Positions 23,985 to 37,100 of a stretch of DNA of 64,000 nucleotides are shown here, piece after piece. Numbering within the stretch: position 1 is the stretch's first letter; each line of letters opens with the position of its first letter. A program made the translations under genes and the position numbers. Where the stretch lies: contig NC_092677.1 of assembly GCF_964355755.1 (NCBI RefSeq), forward strand, positions 811,001 through 875,000, given 5' to 3'. Under the pieces are notes generated by a model that ran no database searches, was not told the origin of the DNA, and saw nothing but the letters and a program-made list of their open reading frames with translations. Source of the DNA: Antedon mediterranea. Its lineage: Eukaryota; Echinodermata; Crinoidea; Comatulida; Antedonidae.

Positions 23985-24300
23985 CCATATATCACTTGAT
24001 GACGTCATGATACCAGATAGACAACATGAATTCATATCTACAATTCAACAACTTCCATATTAAATTTTAATCATTTGGGTCACTTTTCATTCCGATGAGA
24101 TCTAAACAGATTAAAATATACTCTAATAGATAAAATTAAGCAACTGATGTTATTCTAATTTTTTTTATGATGACGTAATGAAAATTAAAAAATGTTTAAC
24201 ATGTGAAGGAAAATTGATTTCTGTGGAACATTACATTTGTTTTTTCAATAGGAAGTTAGCGCACGATATAAATTAAACTTTTATGGTGAAAATGTGGTGA
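23985..24300 (+). repeat. Diverged A-family fragment next to Helentron copy 1
   Basis: Recognisable A-unit landmarks occur in order but with heavy divergence: TGATGACGTCATGATACCAG, ATATCTACAATTCAACAACTTCC, a second GATGACGTAATG and finally GTTAGCGCACGATATAAATTAAAC. This older copy abuts the left end of Helentron homology. Confidence 0.6.
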
Positions 24301-24334
24301 ATTGTGTCTGGGCCTAGGCCAACAGCATTTATGT

Positions 24335-25300
24335 TACTTTTGGCGACGATTGCGTGCCATATTAGTGAAGAACAACGTGGTTACACCTCCATGTTGGATT
24401 TGTAATAATTTATTATAGTATTGCTCCCGATATTGCTTCGCAATTTTATTTGTTAAAACGAACATATAGCCTATATTACAAAAAGTTTAAACACAATTGT
24501 GTTAAATATAATAGTAAGAAATAGGTAAGATATATTTTGCTTAATTTGGATTTTTGATTTGTAATATTTAATTGCTTTTGTGTTTGTCATCAACATGAAA
24601 TGGCCTAACTAAGATAGGCCTAGGCTAGTCGTATCCCGGATTACCTCTTCAGGAAGGCCTAGACCTAGCCTTGATTTAGCTGTACAGTACTGTAGTACTG
24701 TAGAGGCATAATGACGCTAGCTTAGTTCCACTTTGCATCTGGCTTATAATTATATATTAACTCCTAATTTGTTAACAAACTTTATCTTGAATACCATGCC
24801 TTAAAATTAACACCGGTATAATTATAGCCTACTACTGTACTACTAGTCTTAGTTTAGAGGTCTTAATAGCATTGTGTTAGCAAGGTGAGCCTGCTTTGTA
24901 AAGTTCTCTTCTATGCCTACTAGCCTAGGTAGGGGCTAGGCCTAGTTTTTAGTTGTATAAGTTCCTAAAGAGAAGAAACAACGACTCGTTGAACAAGCTT
25001 ACAGTAGCAAGTAGCCTGGGTTTAGGCTAGTCTATAGTCTAGTAAGTAGTAGTGTAGGTCAATTCAGTTCACTTTTTCACTTGTCTTATGTCATTAGCCT
25101 ATATATTTTTGTCTTGTAGTTGTTGGAAGAGATACAAGTACAGTAATAACATTATTGTTTCTACAGTACTTCATAATCTCTAGAATATTGTAAGTAGTGA
25201 ACATAAAATAAATAATTTGTAGAGATGATTTATGGTCTCGTGATTGGGAGAGAAGTGTTGCCTGTTATTTTGTAGGCATTTACTATTATGAAACATTTAC
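24335..25300 (+). promoter_or_regulatory. Helentron copy 1, 5' region (probable promoter and first noncoding exon)
   Basis: This stretch aligns piecewise with 49681-51400 of copy 2. Shared words include TAAGAAATAGGTAAGA, GAGAAGAAACAACGA, AGTAGTAGTGTAGGTCA and TCTAGAATATTGTAAGTAG. The last contains a good donor (GTAAGT at about 25189), conserved in copy 2 as ATATCGTAAGTAG. I infer promoter and first exon here, spliced to an acceptor near 30279. AGGCCTAGGC motifs are frequent. No conserved frame is present. Confidence 0.45.
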
Positions 25301-28300
25301 ATAATTCAGATTTTATTGTTTGTGATCAAACTATTAAATGAAATTACCATTGAGACAACACGTAGGCCCCAATCAGCCGACCCATACCCAAAGTCATTTT
25401 GAGGAAATTTCTTAATTTTTCAGACATTGATTAAGAAGCTTGTTGATTTGGAAAAAGTGTTAATGTTGTTTATTACCATTATCAACGTTTTTCCTTGTTT
25501 TTTTTAGATTGTAGAAAATATACAGTTTTAGCTACAGCTGTGAGTATCAGTAGATTATTTGTTAAACGGAGAAAACATATTTTCCTTACTTTGTGAACTG
25601 TTGCCTGCCCTAATCAGTCGTCTCATACCCAAAGTCATTTTGAGGAAATTTCTTAATTTTTCAGACATTGATTAAGAAGCTTGTTGATTTGGAAAAAGTG
25701 TTAATGTTGTTTATTGCCATTATCAATGTTTTTCCTTGTTTTTTTTTAGATTGTAGAAAATATACAGTTTCAGCTACAGCTGTGAGTATCAGTAGATTAT
25801 CTGTTAAACGGAGAAAACATATTTTCCTTACTTTGTGAACTGTTGCCTGTTATTTTGTAGGCATTTTATATTATGAAACATTTACATAATTCAGATTTTA
25901 TGGTTTGTGAATAAGATATTAAATGAAAGTAGTATTGAGACAACATGTAGACCCCAATCAGCCGGCCCATACCCAAAGTTATTTTGAAGAAATTTTTAAA
26001 TTTTTCAGACATTGATTAAGAAGCATGTTGATTTAGCAAAAGGGTTAATGTTGATTATTGTCATTATCAATGTTTTTCCTTGTTGTTTTTAGATTGTAGA
26101 AAATATACAGTGTTAGCTACAGCTGTGAGTAGATTATTTGTTAAACGGAGAAAACATATTTTCCTTACTTTGTGAACAGTTGCCTGTTATTTTGTAGACA
26201 TTTTCTATTATGAAACATTTACATCATTCAGATTTTATGGTTTGTGAATAAAATATTAAATGAAATTAGCATTGAGACAACATGTAGGCCCCAATTAGCC
26301 GACCCATACCCAAAGTCATTTTGAGGAAATTTCTTAATTTTTCAGACATTGATTAAGAAGCTTGTTGATTTGGAAAAAGTGTTAATGTTGTTTATTGCCA
26401 ATTATTAATGTTTTTCCTTGTTTTTTTTTTTAGATTGTAGAAAATATACAGCGTCAGCTACAGCTGTGAGTATTAGTAGATTATCTGTTAAACAGAGAAA
26501 ACATATTTTCCTTACTTTGTGAACTGTTGCCTGTTATTTTGTAGGCATTTTCTATTATGAAACATTTACATCATTCAGATTTTATGATTTGTGAATAAAA
26601 TATTAAATGAAATTAGCATTGAGACAACATTTAGGCCCCAATTAGCCGACCCATGCCCAAAGTCATTTTGAGGAAATTTCTTAATTTTTCAGACATTGAT
26701 TAAGAAGCTTGTTGATTTGGAAAAAGTGTTAATGTTGTTTATTACCATTATCAATGTTTTTCCTTGTTTTTTTTAGATTGTAGAAAATATACAGTTTTAG
26801 CTACAGCTGTGAGTATCAGTAGATTATTTGTTAAACGGAGAAAACATATTTTCCTTACTTTGTGAACTGTTGCCTGCCCTAATCAGTCGTCTCATACCCA
26901 AAGTCATTTTGAGGAAATTTCTTAATTTTTCAGACATTGATTAAGAAGCTTGTTGATTTGGAAAAAGTGTTAATGTTGTTTATTGCCATTATCAATGTTT
27001 TTCCTTGTTTTTTTTTAGATTGTAGAAAATATACAGTTTCAGCTACAGCTGTGAGTATCAGTAGATTATCTGTTAAACGGAGAAAACATATTTTCCTTAC
27101 TTTGTGAACTGTTGCCTGTTATTTTGTAGACATTTTCTATTATGAAACATTTACGTAATTCAGATTTTATTGTTTGTGATCAAACAATTAAATGAAATTA
27201 CCATTGAGACAACATGTAGGCCGCAATCAGCCGGCCCATACCCAAAGTCATTTTGAGGAAATTTCCTAATTTTTTAGACATTGATTAAGAAGCATGTTGA
27301 TTTGGAAAAAGTGTTAATGTTGTTTAGTGCCATTATCAATGTTTTTCCTTGTTTTTTTTAGATTGTAGAAAATTAACAGTTTCAGCTACAGCTGTGAGTA
27401 TTAGTAGATTATCTGTTAAACGGAGAAAACATATTTTCCTTACTTTGTGAACTGTTGCCTGTTATTTTGTAGGCGTTTTATATTATGAAACATTTACATA
27501 ATTCAGATTTTATGGTTTGTGAATAAAATATTAAATGAAATTAGTATTGAGACAACATGTAGACCCCAATCAGCCGGCCCATACCCAAAGTTATTTTGAG
27601 GAAATTTCTTAATTTTTCAGACATTGATTAAGAAGCATGTTGATTTAGGAAAAGGGTTAATGTTGTTTATTGCCATTATCAATGTTTTTCCTTGTTGTTT
27701 TTAGATTGTAGAAAATATACAGTGTTAGCTACAGCTGTGAGTATTAGTAGATTATCTGTTAAACGGAGAAAACATATTTTCCTTACTTTGTGAACAGTTG
27801 CCTGTTATTTTGTAGACATTTTCTATTATGAAACATTTACATCATTCAGATTTTATGGTTTGTGAATAAAATATTAAATGAAATTAGCATTGAGACAACA
27901 TTTAGGCCCCAATTAGCCGACCCATGCCCAAAGTCATTTTGAGGAAATTTCTTAATTTTTCAGACATTGATTAAGAAGCTTGTTGATTTGGAAAAAGTGT
28001 TAATGTTGTTTATTACCATTATCAACGTTTTTCCTTGTTTTTTTTAGATTGTAGAAAATATACAGTTTTAGCTACAGCTGTGAGTATCAGTAGATTATTT
28101 GTTAAACGGAGAAAACATATTTTCCTTACTTTGTGAACTGTTGCCTGTTATTTTGTAGGCATTTTATATTATGAAACATTTACATAATTCAGATTTTATG
28201 GTTTGTGAATAAAATATTAAATGAAATTAGCATTGAGACAACATGTAGGCCCTAACCAGCCGTCCCATACCTAAAGTCATTTTGAGGAAATTTCTTAATT

Positions 28301-29720
28301 TTTCAGACCTCGATTAAGAAGCATGTTGATTTGGAAAAGTGTTAATGTTGTTTATTGCCAATTATTAATGTTTTTTCTTGTTTTTTTTTTAGATTGTAGA
28401 AAATATACAGTGTCAGCTACAGCTGTGAGTATTAGTAGATTATCTGTTAAACGGAGAAAACATATTTTCTTTACTTTGTGAACCGTTGCCTGTTATTTTG
28501 TAGGCATTTTCTATTATGTAATATTCACATCATTCAGATTTTATGGTTTGTGAATAAAATATTAAATGAAATTAGCATTGAGACAACATGTAGGCCGCAA
28601 TCAGCCGGCCCATACCCAAAGTCATTTTGAGGAAATTTCCTAATTTTTCAGACATTGATTAAGAAGCATGTTGATTTGGAAAAAGTGTTAATGTTGTTTA
28701 GTGCCATTATCAATGTTTTTCCTTGTTTTTTTTAGATTGTAGAAAATTAACAGTTTCAGCTACAGCTGTGAGTATTAGTAGATTATTTGTTAAATGGAGA
28801 AAACATATTTTCCTTACTTTGTGAACTGTTGCCTGTTATTTTGTAGGCGTTTTATATTATGAAACATTTACATAATTCAGATTTTATGGTTTGTGAATAA
28901 GATATTAAATGAAAGTAGTATTGAGACAACATGTAGACCCCAATCAGCCGGCCCATACCCAAGGTTTTTTTGAGGAAATTTTTTAATTTTCAGACATTGA
29001 TTAAGAAGCATGTTGATTTAGCAAAAGGGTTAATGTTGTTTATTGCCATTATCAATGTTTTTCCTTGTTGTTTTTAGATTGTAGAAAATATACAGTGTTA
29101 GCTACAGCTGTGAGTATTAGTAGATTATCTGTTAAACGGAGAAAACATATTTTCCTTACTTTGTGAACAGTTGCCTGTTATTTTGTAGGCATTTTCTATT
29201 ATGAAACATTTATGGCATTCAGATTTTATGGTTTGTGAATAAAATATTAAATGAAATTAGCATAGAGACAACATGTAGGCCCTAACCAGCTGTCTCATAC
29301 TCAAAGTCATTTTGAGGAATTTCTTAATTTTTCAGACATTGATTAAGAAGCATGTTGATTTGGAAAAAGTGTTAATGTTGTTTATTGCCAATTATTAATG
29401 TTTTTCCTTGTTTTTTTGTTTTAGATTGTAGAACATATACAGTGTCAGCTACAGCTGTGAGTATTAGTAGATTATCTGTTAAACGGATAAAACATATTTT
29501 CTTTAGTTTGTGAACCGTTGGCATTGATTAAGAAGCATGTTGATTTTGAAAAAGTGTTAATGTTGTTTATTTGCCATTATTAATGATTTTCCTTTTATTT
29601 TTTAGATTGTAGTTGTACAGAAAATATACAGTGTCAGTTACAGCTGTGAGTATTAGAAAATTATCTGTAAAACGGAAAAAACATATTTTCCTTACTTTAT
29701 GCCCTCCCTTAATTGATAAA
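25300..29720 (+). repeat. 343-bp tandem array upstream of the Helentron ORF, about 13 units
   Basis: The landmark CAGACATTGATTAAGAAGC recurs at about 25421, 25662, 26006, 26343, 26690, 26931, 27275, 27616, 27961, 28303, 28649, 28991 and 29332. The spacing is 337-347, with two shortened units of about 240. Each unit contains CCTTGTTTTTTTTAG, then ATTGTAGAAAATATACAG, then GCTACAGCTGTGAGT. That arrangement is a pyrimidine tract with AG, a 32-nt stretch and a GTGAGT donor-like site. A second pyrimidine/AG (TTATTTTGTAG) precedes GCATTTTCTATTATG. The homologous array in copy 2 has five units. Confidence 0.85.
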
Positions 29721-30279
29721 CATGGGTTGTTTGTAAATTTACTATACTGAGTGACCAAATATTTTTGTGTATAAAATTCTATTTTATTAGAACATTGAAT
29801 AATTAAACCTATTTTCAGATTAATTTTGAAGGTGAAATTTTTATGAAAGAATTTGTTTCCGACACATTCCATGTAATGAAGTTTTGACATATTTTTAGGT
29901 CAAAATATCTTCTATAGTGATTTATTTATATTGTATAAACCAAAGTCACAAATATATTATCACCGTTTACTTCAAAATTTGGGACAATCATCCTTTTTAA
30001 CATAAATGTGGTGGTCAGTTTCTCCAGACATAAATTTGCAATTTTATAAAATGGGTCTCTATCCTAAATTTAGTAGTGAGTTGGTCCTAATTTGTTTTGC
30101 TAGGCCCAATAGATCATGTTACATTCCACAAGGGGGATATGTATATTATTATTTAGGTATTTGTAAAAACACTGATTTATCTACTGATTCAATTTATAAT
30201 TGTTTGACTGGAATTCTTAGTACTGTACCGTGTATCTTAAAATTAATAACTAACTCTTTTTTTTTTTCTTTTATTGTAG
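29721..30279 (+). other. Inferred end of leader intron, with strong acceptor
   Basis: This noncoding stretch is shared with 53100-53860 of copy 2. It ends in a long T tract and TTTTATTGTAG (acceptor at 30279), followed by GTGACTGTCTT in both copies. The 96-codon frame at 30006-30296 is destroyed by indels in copy 2, so it is not a gene. The region lacks the roughly 200-bp hairpin insertion present in copy 2 at 53225-53430. Confidence 0.45.
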
Positions 30280-30295
30280 GTGACTGTCTTATATA

Positions 30296-30371
30296 AACCC
30301 ACTGGATCTCAGAAGAGATCCGGGTCTTTAGAAAAAGATCCACTCTCCAAAGAGAGTTTCTACGAGGGGTT
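30296..30371 (+). ncRNA. Conserved four-way-junction RNA structure in the Helentron leader
   Basis: Three hairpins abut without spacers. H1 is 30304-30321 (GGATCTC, loop AGAA, GAGATCC). H2 is 30322-30341 (GGGTCTTT, loop AGAA, AAAGATCC, one G-U pair). H3 is 30342-30357 (ACTCTC, loop CAAA, GAGAGT). AACCC 30296-30300 can pair with GGGTT 30367-30371 and close the junction. In copy 2 (53875-53951) all four stems are kept. H3 there is TTCTCTC/GAGAGAA, so one A-T pair has become T-A, and H1's outer G-C has become G-U. It sits just after the inferred splice acceptor, so it would lie in the 5' leader of the transposase mRNA. Its function is unknown. Confidence 0.6.
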
Positions 30372-30496
30372 ACCGAATTTTAATATTTATGCACAATTTC
30401 TTTTTAAACATTTTTTAAAAGTATCTTTAAAACATTCAGTAAAACCTTGAAGTAAACAAAAGTTTATTACAAACCATTTTTGCAAAAGCAAAATTG

Positions 30497-30680
30497 TAAA
30501 ACCTTGAAGATAACAGAAGTTAATCACAAGGAAACAACTAATAAACAAAAGTTTATTACAAAACCATTTTTGCAAAAGCAAAAGTGTAAAACCTTGAAGA
30601 TAACAGAAGTTAATCACAAGGAAACAACTAATAAACAAAAGTTTATTACAAAACCATTTTTGCAAAAGCAAAAGTGTAAA
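30497..30680 (+). repeat. 90-bp direct repeats in the 5' leader
   Basis: ACCTTGAAGATAACAGAAGT occurs at 30501 and 30591, exactly 90 bases apart. Two full units and a partial third share TTTATTACAAAACC and TTTTTGCAAAAGCAAAA. Both strands stay open across the repeat because 90 is a multiple of three, which explains the short overlapping frames at 30387-30671 and 30480-30692. Copy 2 has only fragments of this repeat, so I do not call a gene. Confidence 0.7.
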
Positions 30681-31180
30681 GTTAAAGTTTGATTATACAA
30701 ACAAAAGTTTGAAGAATAAAACAGAAGCTTATTATAAAGAAATAAATATTAAACAGAGTTTATTACAAAAGAATTAATTAAAGAAGATTTAAAGATCACT
30801 TATATTTGAATCTGTTATTAAGTAGAATTGTAAAAAGAATAAAAATTAGAATCTGAAACTATTTAGCATAACCAAGTATTAAAGAGAAGTTTAAAATAAT
30901 ATTTATAATAATATTAAATAGTATTTCATCAAGCCAATATTAAGCAGAAGCTAATTTTTATATTCAGTGAAATTGTATAATTGAACTCATCATAGAAATC
31001 ATAGAAACAAAAGACAATATAAAATTGAATTGTTTTTGGAATTTTAATAATTTATTTTGTTTTAGCAAGGATTTCTTGAAAGAACCTAATTGTAATATTC
31101 ATTGGAATTGCAGAATACAAAGTTTATTAATTTGAAGAAATTTGTAGATTTGTTTCTTATACAAATTTTGAATAATTGTT

Positions 31181-34100
31181 ATGGAATTCATAGCAGTAGT
31201 TGGTATCTTTTTGTTGATTATCTTTACAATGATAATTTATTTGTGTAAGAATGTGAATAAAGAAGTTACAAGTAAAAAGCAGATTTTTGTCAATACAACT
31301 GGTAATGTTAATAATGGAGTTATGGATAAGACAGCAGAATTTAAAATAGTTGTTAATGACATCTTGGACCTACTTGATGAATGCTGTTCAACTGAGAATG
31401 TCAAAGACGACAGAAATGATGATACAGGTAATGTCAATTGTGAATTTATGAAAGATACAACTGAATTTAAAGGAATAATTGATGATATCATAAACATATT
31501 ATCTTATAGTACAGAGGTCACTTCAGAGTTTGATGATACATGCATTTTCTGTAATATTGAAGTGAAAGTAGACGACAATTGCATAACATGTGACCGTTGT
31601 AGTCAAAATTTTCATGTGAAATGTGTAAGAGATGTGTTTGAAGACAAACTATGTAATTCCCGGGTAATTTGGATTTGTTCAATGTGTGGGAATAGTAATT
31701 TTGTTGATAACATGTTGGGTGAAATAGGTATTCCCTGTCATTTCAATAGATATACGATTCTAGAACCTGATGAATCTGTCACTTCAGACTTTCCAGAATT
31801 AACGAAAAATAAAGAAAAACGTTGTAATAATGCAAAATTAAAATGTCAACAAACAGCAAGTGAAGATTTACTTGGTAGTGATTGGATGAGAGTAAGATCA
31901 AAGAAAAGAACCGACAACAGAAAAAAAAGATGTAAAAATAGAGGAAATAAGAAAAGGAGAAAGCACGTTATAAATGGTATAAGCATAGAACCAGGTGTAA
32001 AATATATTGGCAAAGGTGTAAAAGATTTCTATGTAAGACGAAATAATAACAAAATGGAATGGAATACAAATACTTACAGAGAATACAACAAAGAAAATGG
32101 TAAAACGAATGTATTGGGAAATTCACAAACAATAATTGACGACAGTGGTAGGCCTATGTGTGATGTTTTGAAAAATACAAAAGTAACAAACGGAATACAA
32201 CAACAATCAGGTGGTGGTTCGAAACGTTTACGAAATAACAAAGGTCGTTTTGTCAAAACTAAGAAGATTGATAACAAAAAAGCACAAGGTAATGTGAATT
32301 TAAAGAATGATTGCGATATTATGAAAGATATAAAGAACATGGGTAATAATGACAATTCTGAAACGAAAACTGACGAGGATTTTAAACTGGAATGTACTGT
32401 AGAAAACGACAACACAGCGACTGACGATGCGAAAGCACAAAATAATAGCAAAATGAATGACAGAAGTAGAATAATTGATAGTAATGGTACAGATCATAAA
32501 AATCAAACATGTGCAAGTTGTGAATTTGAGGAAAATGAAGTATTGATAATTGATGACGGATGCAAAAAAGCAATGACTAAAAAAATTAGGTCCCATACTA
32601 AACCTAAATGTGACCAACATACTATCGATGTGGATATTGAAGTTTTAACAAAAAATAATTTTTTGGAAGAATTGATAATCGATGATGTACCAAAACAAAA
32701 AAATACACCAAAAAGGCAGAAAACACAATCAATAAATGAATTACAAGTATATAATAGTAATGAAAATATAACTGTAGCACAGGGTAATTTTAATCAAGGG
32801 AATTATAGATTTGGCTTTGCAAGTGGTAAACAGTGTGTTGCAAATAGTCTTGTAGCTATTCTTTATTCTACAAAGAGGAATGGAAATGAATTTTACACCA
32901 AAGACCTTGATACAATATTGACTCTTGGAAACGAGTTGTACCGTTACATTCAGAAAGATTCCACTATGCACGAGGACCTTTTAATGATTTCTGAACTGCC
33001 GAAAGAATTGGATATCTTGGATAACACATTTGTAATATCTCCCAAAGAATCAGTTTTTGGCATAATAGATGGGAATCTCGAATTTATGGCTGAATATGGA
33101 GCCTTGTCATTAAACCAAGCTCTTGAACAAGAATTACATCAACATGATGCATTTTTTATGAATTTCAACAGAAGCACATTTTCTATTATCAAACGTGTAA
33201 ATGGATTTCTTATATTTGACCCACATGCAAGAGATCGATTTGGTTGTGTTAGTGAACATGGAAAGAGTATTTTACTTTACAGTCCATCTTGGCAAGGTGT
33301 GTACGATTATTGTATAAGATTAGCAAGTTCAATGAACTGTAATATACATGAAACAGAGTTTGAACTGACTGGTGTAAATATTGAAAATAAGTCTATGATG
33401 TTATGTTCCGCTTCTGTGCTCGATGATAATTGTGAACAAATCAACTTGGGAAATGTCGATGTTGATGAACCTAGTACCTCTTATCAGTATAAATGTAGTA
33501 CAAGATTACCAGACAAGAATATTGATTCTAACGTTAAAGGCAAAAAACATAATAAAGAAGGTCATGTCTCATCAAGTAATGGATGGCAAAGTGATAGTGA
33601 TATTGAAATTGTAAATGTTCAGTATGAAGAAAGACCTGACAAGAATTTTAAATTTATTCCTATCTCAGAAGCACAAAAGAAAAACATGTGTAATGAAGTA
33701 GGCATTCATTGTGAACATACCGATATGAATTGTGGTATTAACAGAGCTAGTCAGATTGGACATCCTCTTCAAATTACGAATATTACAGGTGATGGTAATT
33801 GTTTTTATCGTGCAATTTCATACATTATTTCTGGTACTGAAGATAATCATTTACTTTTAAGAAGAGCAATTACTAATCATTTATTGGAAACTGGTGACTT
33901 GTTTATTAATACATTTAGTCACGAATATAGATCAGTTAAGGAATATGTGTTTAACAAAAGAGTAATGGATAATGGAACGTGGGCATCCAATACTGAAATA
34001 AGTGCAATGGCAAACTTGCTTAATACAGATATTTATTCATTTAATGATCAACTTTTGACGTGGCAATTGTTTTCTGCTAAAAAGCCGGGAAGAATAGATG

Positions 34101-37100
34101 ATGTTACAACTGACAATGGCATATATATTTTGTACACCATGAATGTGCATTTTAATGTAGTGGAATCTGTCAATGTCAGTCAAAATCATTTTCAAGAAAC
34201 AACAGGACAAGTTGATATGGATGTGACATCCCAAAAGAATTATACAACACAGAAACGAAAGCAAATGAGAAAAGAATGTCACACATTTGAAGACATAGAA
34301 CCAAAACACAAAAAGAGTAAAACTGTTGAGGGACCTTGTTCTGGAAATGAATTAAAAACATTGAGAAGGAAAAGAAAAATATCTTATGAAAATAGAAAGC
34401 AAAAAGAAAAGAATCGTCAGAGAATAAACAGAAGAAGAGAAAAAAAAGATAATTCAATAGAAAAAAATGAAAATAGAAACAAATATCAAAGTGATCCTGC
34501 ATACAGAGAAGAAAAGAAACGTAAAGTAAAAAAGGCACAACAAATAAGATATGCTGATGATGATTATAAATTCAAAAAAAGGAAGGAAAATAGAGAAAGA
34601 CAACACAAAATGTATAGATGTGAACCTGAATATAATGTTAAGGTACGAAATAAAGCTAAACATAACTACAATATTGATTTGGATTACCGAACAACCAAAA
34701 AAGAAACAATGAAGAACATATACAACAATGATACAATGTTTAGACATAAAACTATACAAAATAATACACAAAGAAATAAGGAAAGGTATCACAATGATCC
34801 ACAATTTCGACAAAATTTGAAGCAAAATTTAGCACAGAAGTATTGTACTAATTCGCAATTCAGAGAAAACATTACCCAAAAATTGACAGAGAAGTATCAA
34901 AGTAATTTTAAATTTAGACAAAACTGTAAAGAAAAATTTGTTAAAAAGTATCGGACTAATTTGAAATTTAGACAAAAATGGAAAGACAAATTGGCAGAAA
35001 AGTATCGGAGTAATTTGAAATTTAGACAAAACTGTAAAGAAAAATTGGCTAAAAAGTATCGGAGTAATTTGAAATTTAGACAAAACTGTAAAGAAAAATT
35101 TGCTGAAAAGTATCAGAGTAATTTGGAATTTAGACAAAACTTTAAAGACAAACTGGTAGAAAAGTATCGGAGTAATTTAAAATTTAGAAGAAAATGCAAA
35201 GACAAATTGGCAGAAAAGTATCGGAGTAATTTGAAATTTAGACAAAAATGCAAAGACAAATTGGCAGAAAAGTATCGGAGTAATTTGAAATTTAGACAAA
35301 AATGCAAAGACAAATTGGCAGAAAAGTATCGGAGTAATTTGGAATTTAGACGAAACTGTAAGCAGAAATTGGCAGAGAAATATCGAGGGAATTCAAAATT
35401 TCGTCAAAGATGTAAGCAAAGATTTACAAAAAAGTATCATGGTGATGAAGGGTTCCGGAAAAAAATCATGAAGAAAAATATGAAAAATCGGGAAAAAATC
35501 AAAACAGAAAACACTAATTTTAATATTGTTTTAGAAAACTTCAAGAAAACAGTTTCTCGTGGTCCTGAATATGTTTGTTGTGTATGCTTTAAATTGTTAT
35601 TCAAAGATCAAGTTATGAAGTGCATCAAAGCTAAATACAAAAATCAGACTTGTATAAATGAAAAGTATTTGCATATTTGCAATAATGAATGCAATAAACC
35701 TTGTCAATTTGTCGAGTCACCAAGGTGTCATTTATGGATTTGTTTCACATGCCACAGGAAAATGCTAAAAGGGAAAGTTCCTGCAGAAGCTAATTCAAAC
35801 AATTTACAACTATATGATATTCCTCCTGAGCTCAGGTGTTTAAATAATTTAGAGCAGCATTTGATTGGATTAAACATTCCTTTTATGAAATTAATTAATT
35901 TACCAAAAGGTGGACAGCATGGAATACATGGACCAGTCGTATGTGTACCATCAAATACTATTGAAACTGTAAAAATGTTGCCTAGACCACAGGTTGATGA
36001 TCAATTAATTTCCGTAAAATTGAAGCGAAAGTTGTCTTACAAAGGTTATTACAAATATAAATTTGTTAACACTGCCAATGTTGTTCAAGCTCTTAGATAT
36101 TTACAAGATCATAACAAGTGCTATTTTGATATAGCTATTAATGAAGAATGGCATAATTATTTATCGGAAGAAAACATCGAAAATGCAAATACTAAGGTAC
36201 ATGAAAATCAAACATGTGTAGAAAACAATGAAGAAGATGAGGAAGAAGTAGAAGACCGATTGTGTGGTGCTATCTTTGATACAAGTCTCCAACCTGTTGA
36301 CAGGCGACAAAACTTGGTTGATGAATATTTTAATGACATAATTTGTTGTGCACCATGTGAAAATAATAGCCCTATTGCATTATTAAGTAATAAAAGCAAT
36401 GAAGCAAAATCATTTCCAGTGTTATTTCCAACAGGCCAACCAACATTCCATGATACGAGAGATGTTAAAATTACACTCGGACGTTATTTTCATAATAGAT
36501 TAATGCATATAGATAACAGGTTTGCACAAAATACAGAATTCATATTTTATGCTCAATCTTTATATGAACTTCAACAAATTTTATCAAGTATTTCCATTGC
36601 ATTGCGAAAAGGGTCAAGTAAAAAGGATGATTATAGCAAAGTTACTGTATCCGATTTAAAAAATGTTACCAAAATTGAGGAAATTTTAAAATCTGATAGG
36701 GGTTATAAATTTTTAAAACAAATTCGTGGAACTCCACCGTACTGGCAAGCTACACAGAAAGATATAATAGCAATGGTTAGACAGATTGGAAAGCCAACAT
36801 TCTTTCTTTCATTTTCAAGTGCTGACTTCCGTTGGAATGAAATAATGACGACATTGTTAAGTCAATCAGGAGACCAAAGAAACATTGAAGAATTGGAATG
36901 GGCAGATAAATGTAATTTGTTGAAATCAAATCCAGTGACTGTTGCCAGAATGTTTGACAAACGCTTTCATACTTTTTTGAAAAATGTAATTTTGTCTGAA
37001 GCACAGCCTATTGGTAAAGTCATAGATTATTTTTACCGAATTGAATTTCAAATGAGAGGAAGTCCGCACGTTCATATGTTAGTATGGGTTGAAAATGCTC

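Noticed and set aside
25300-29720. CRISPR-like array
   Set aside because: Repeats are 343-bp whole-unit tandems without short repeats and unique spacers, in a eukaryotic context.
30006-30296. 96-codon frame upstream of Helentron ORF 1
   Set aside because: The homologous stretch of copy 2 (about 53594-53870) has frame-breaking indels, and the frame crosses the inferred acceptor.
30296-30371. tRNA or known ribozyme (hammerhead, HDV-like) for the four-way structure
   Set aside because: There is no CTGATGA/GAAA hammerhead core, no HDV-like pseudoknot that I could draw, and no tRNA T-loop or acceptor geometry.
30387-30692. Overlapping repeat-containing frames on both strands
   Set aside because: They follow from 90-bp direct repeats whose length is a multiple of three; copy 2 does not retain them.
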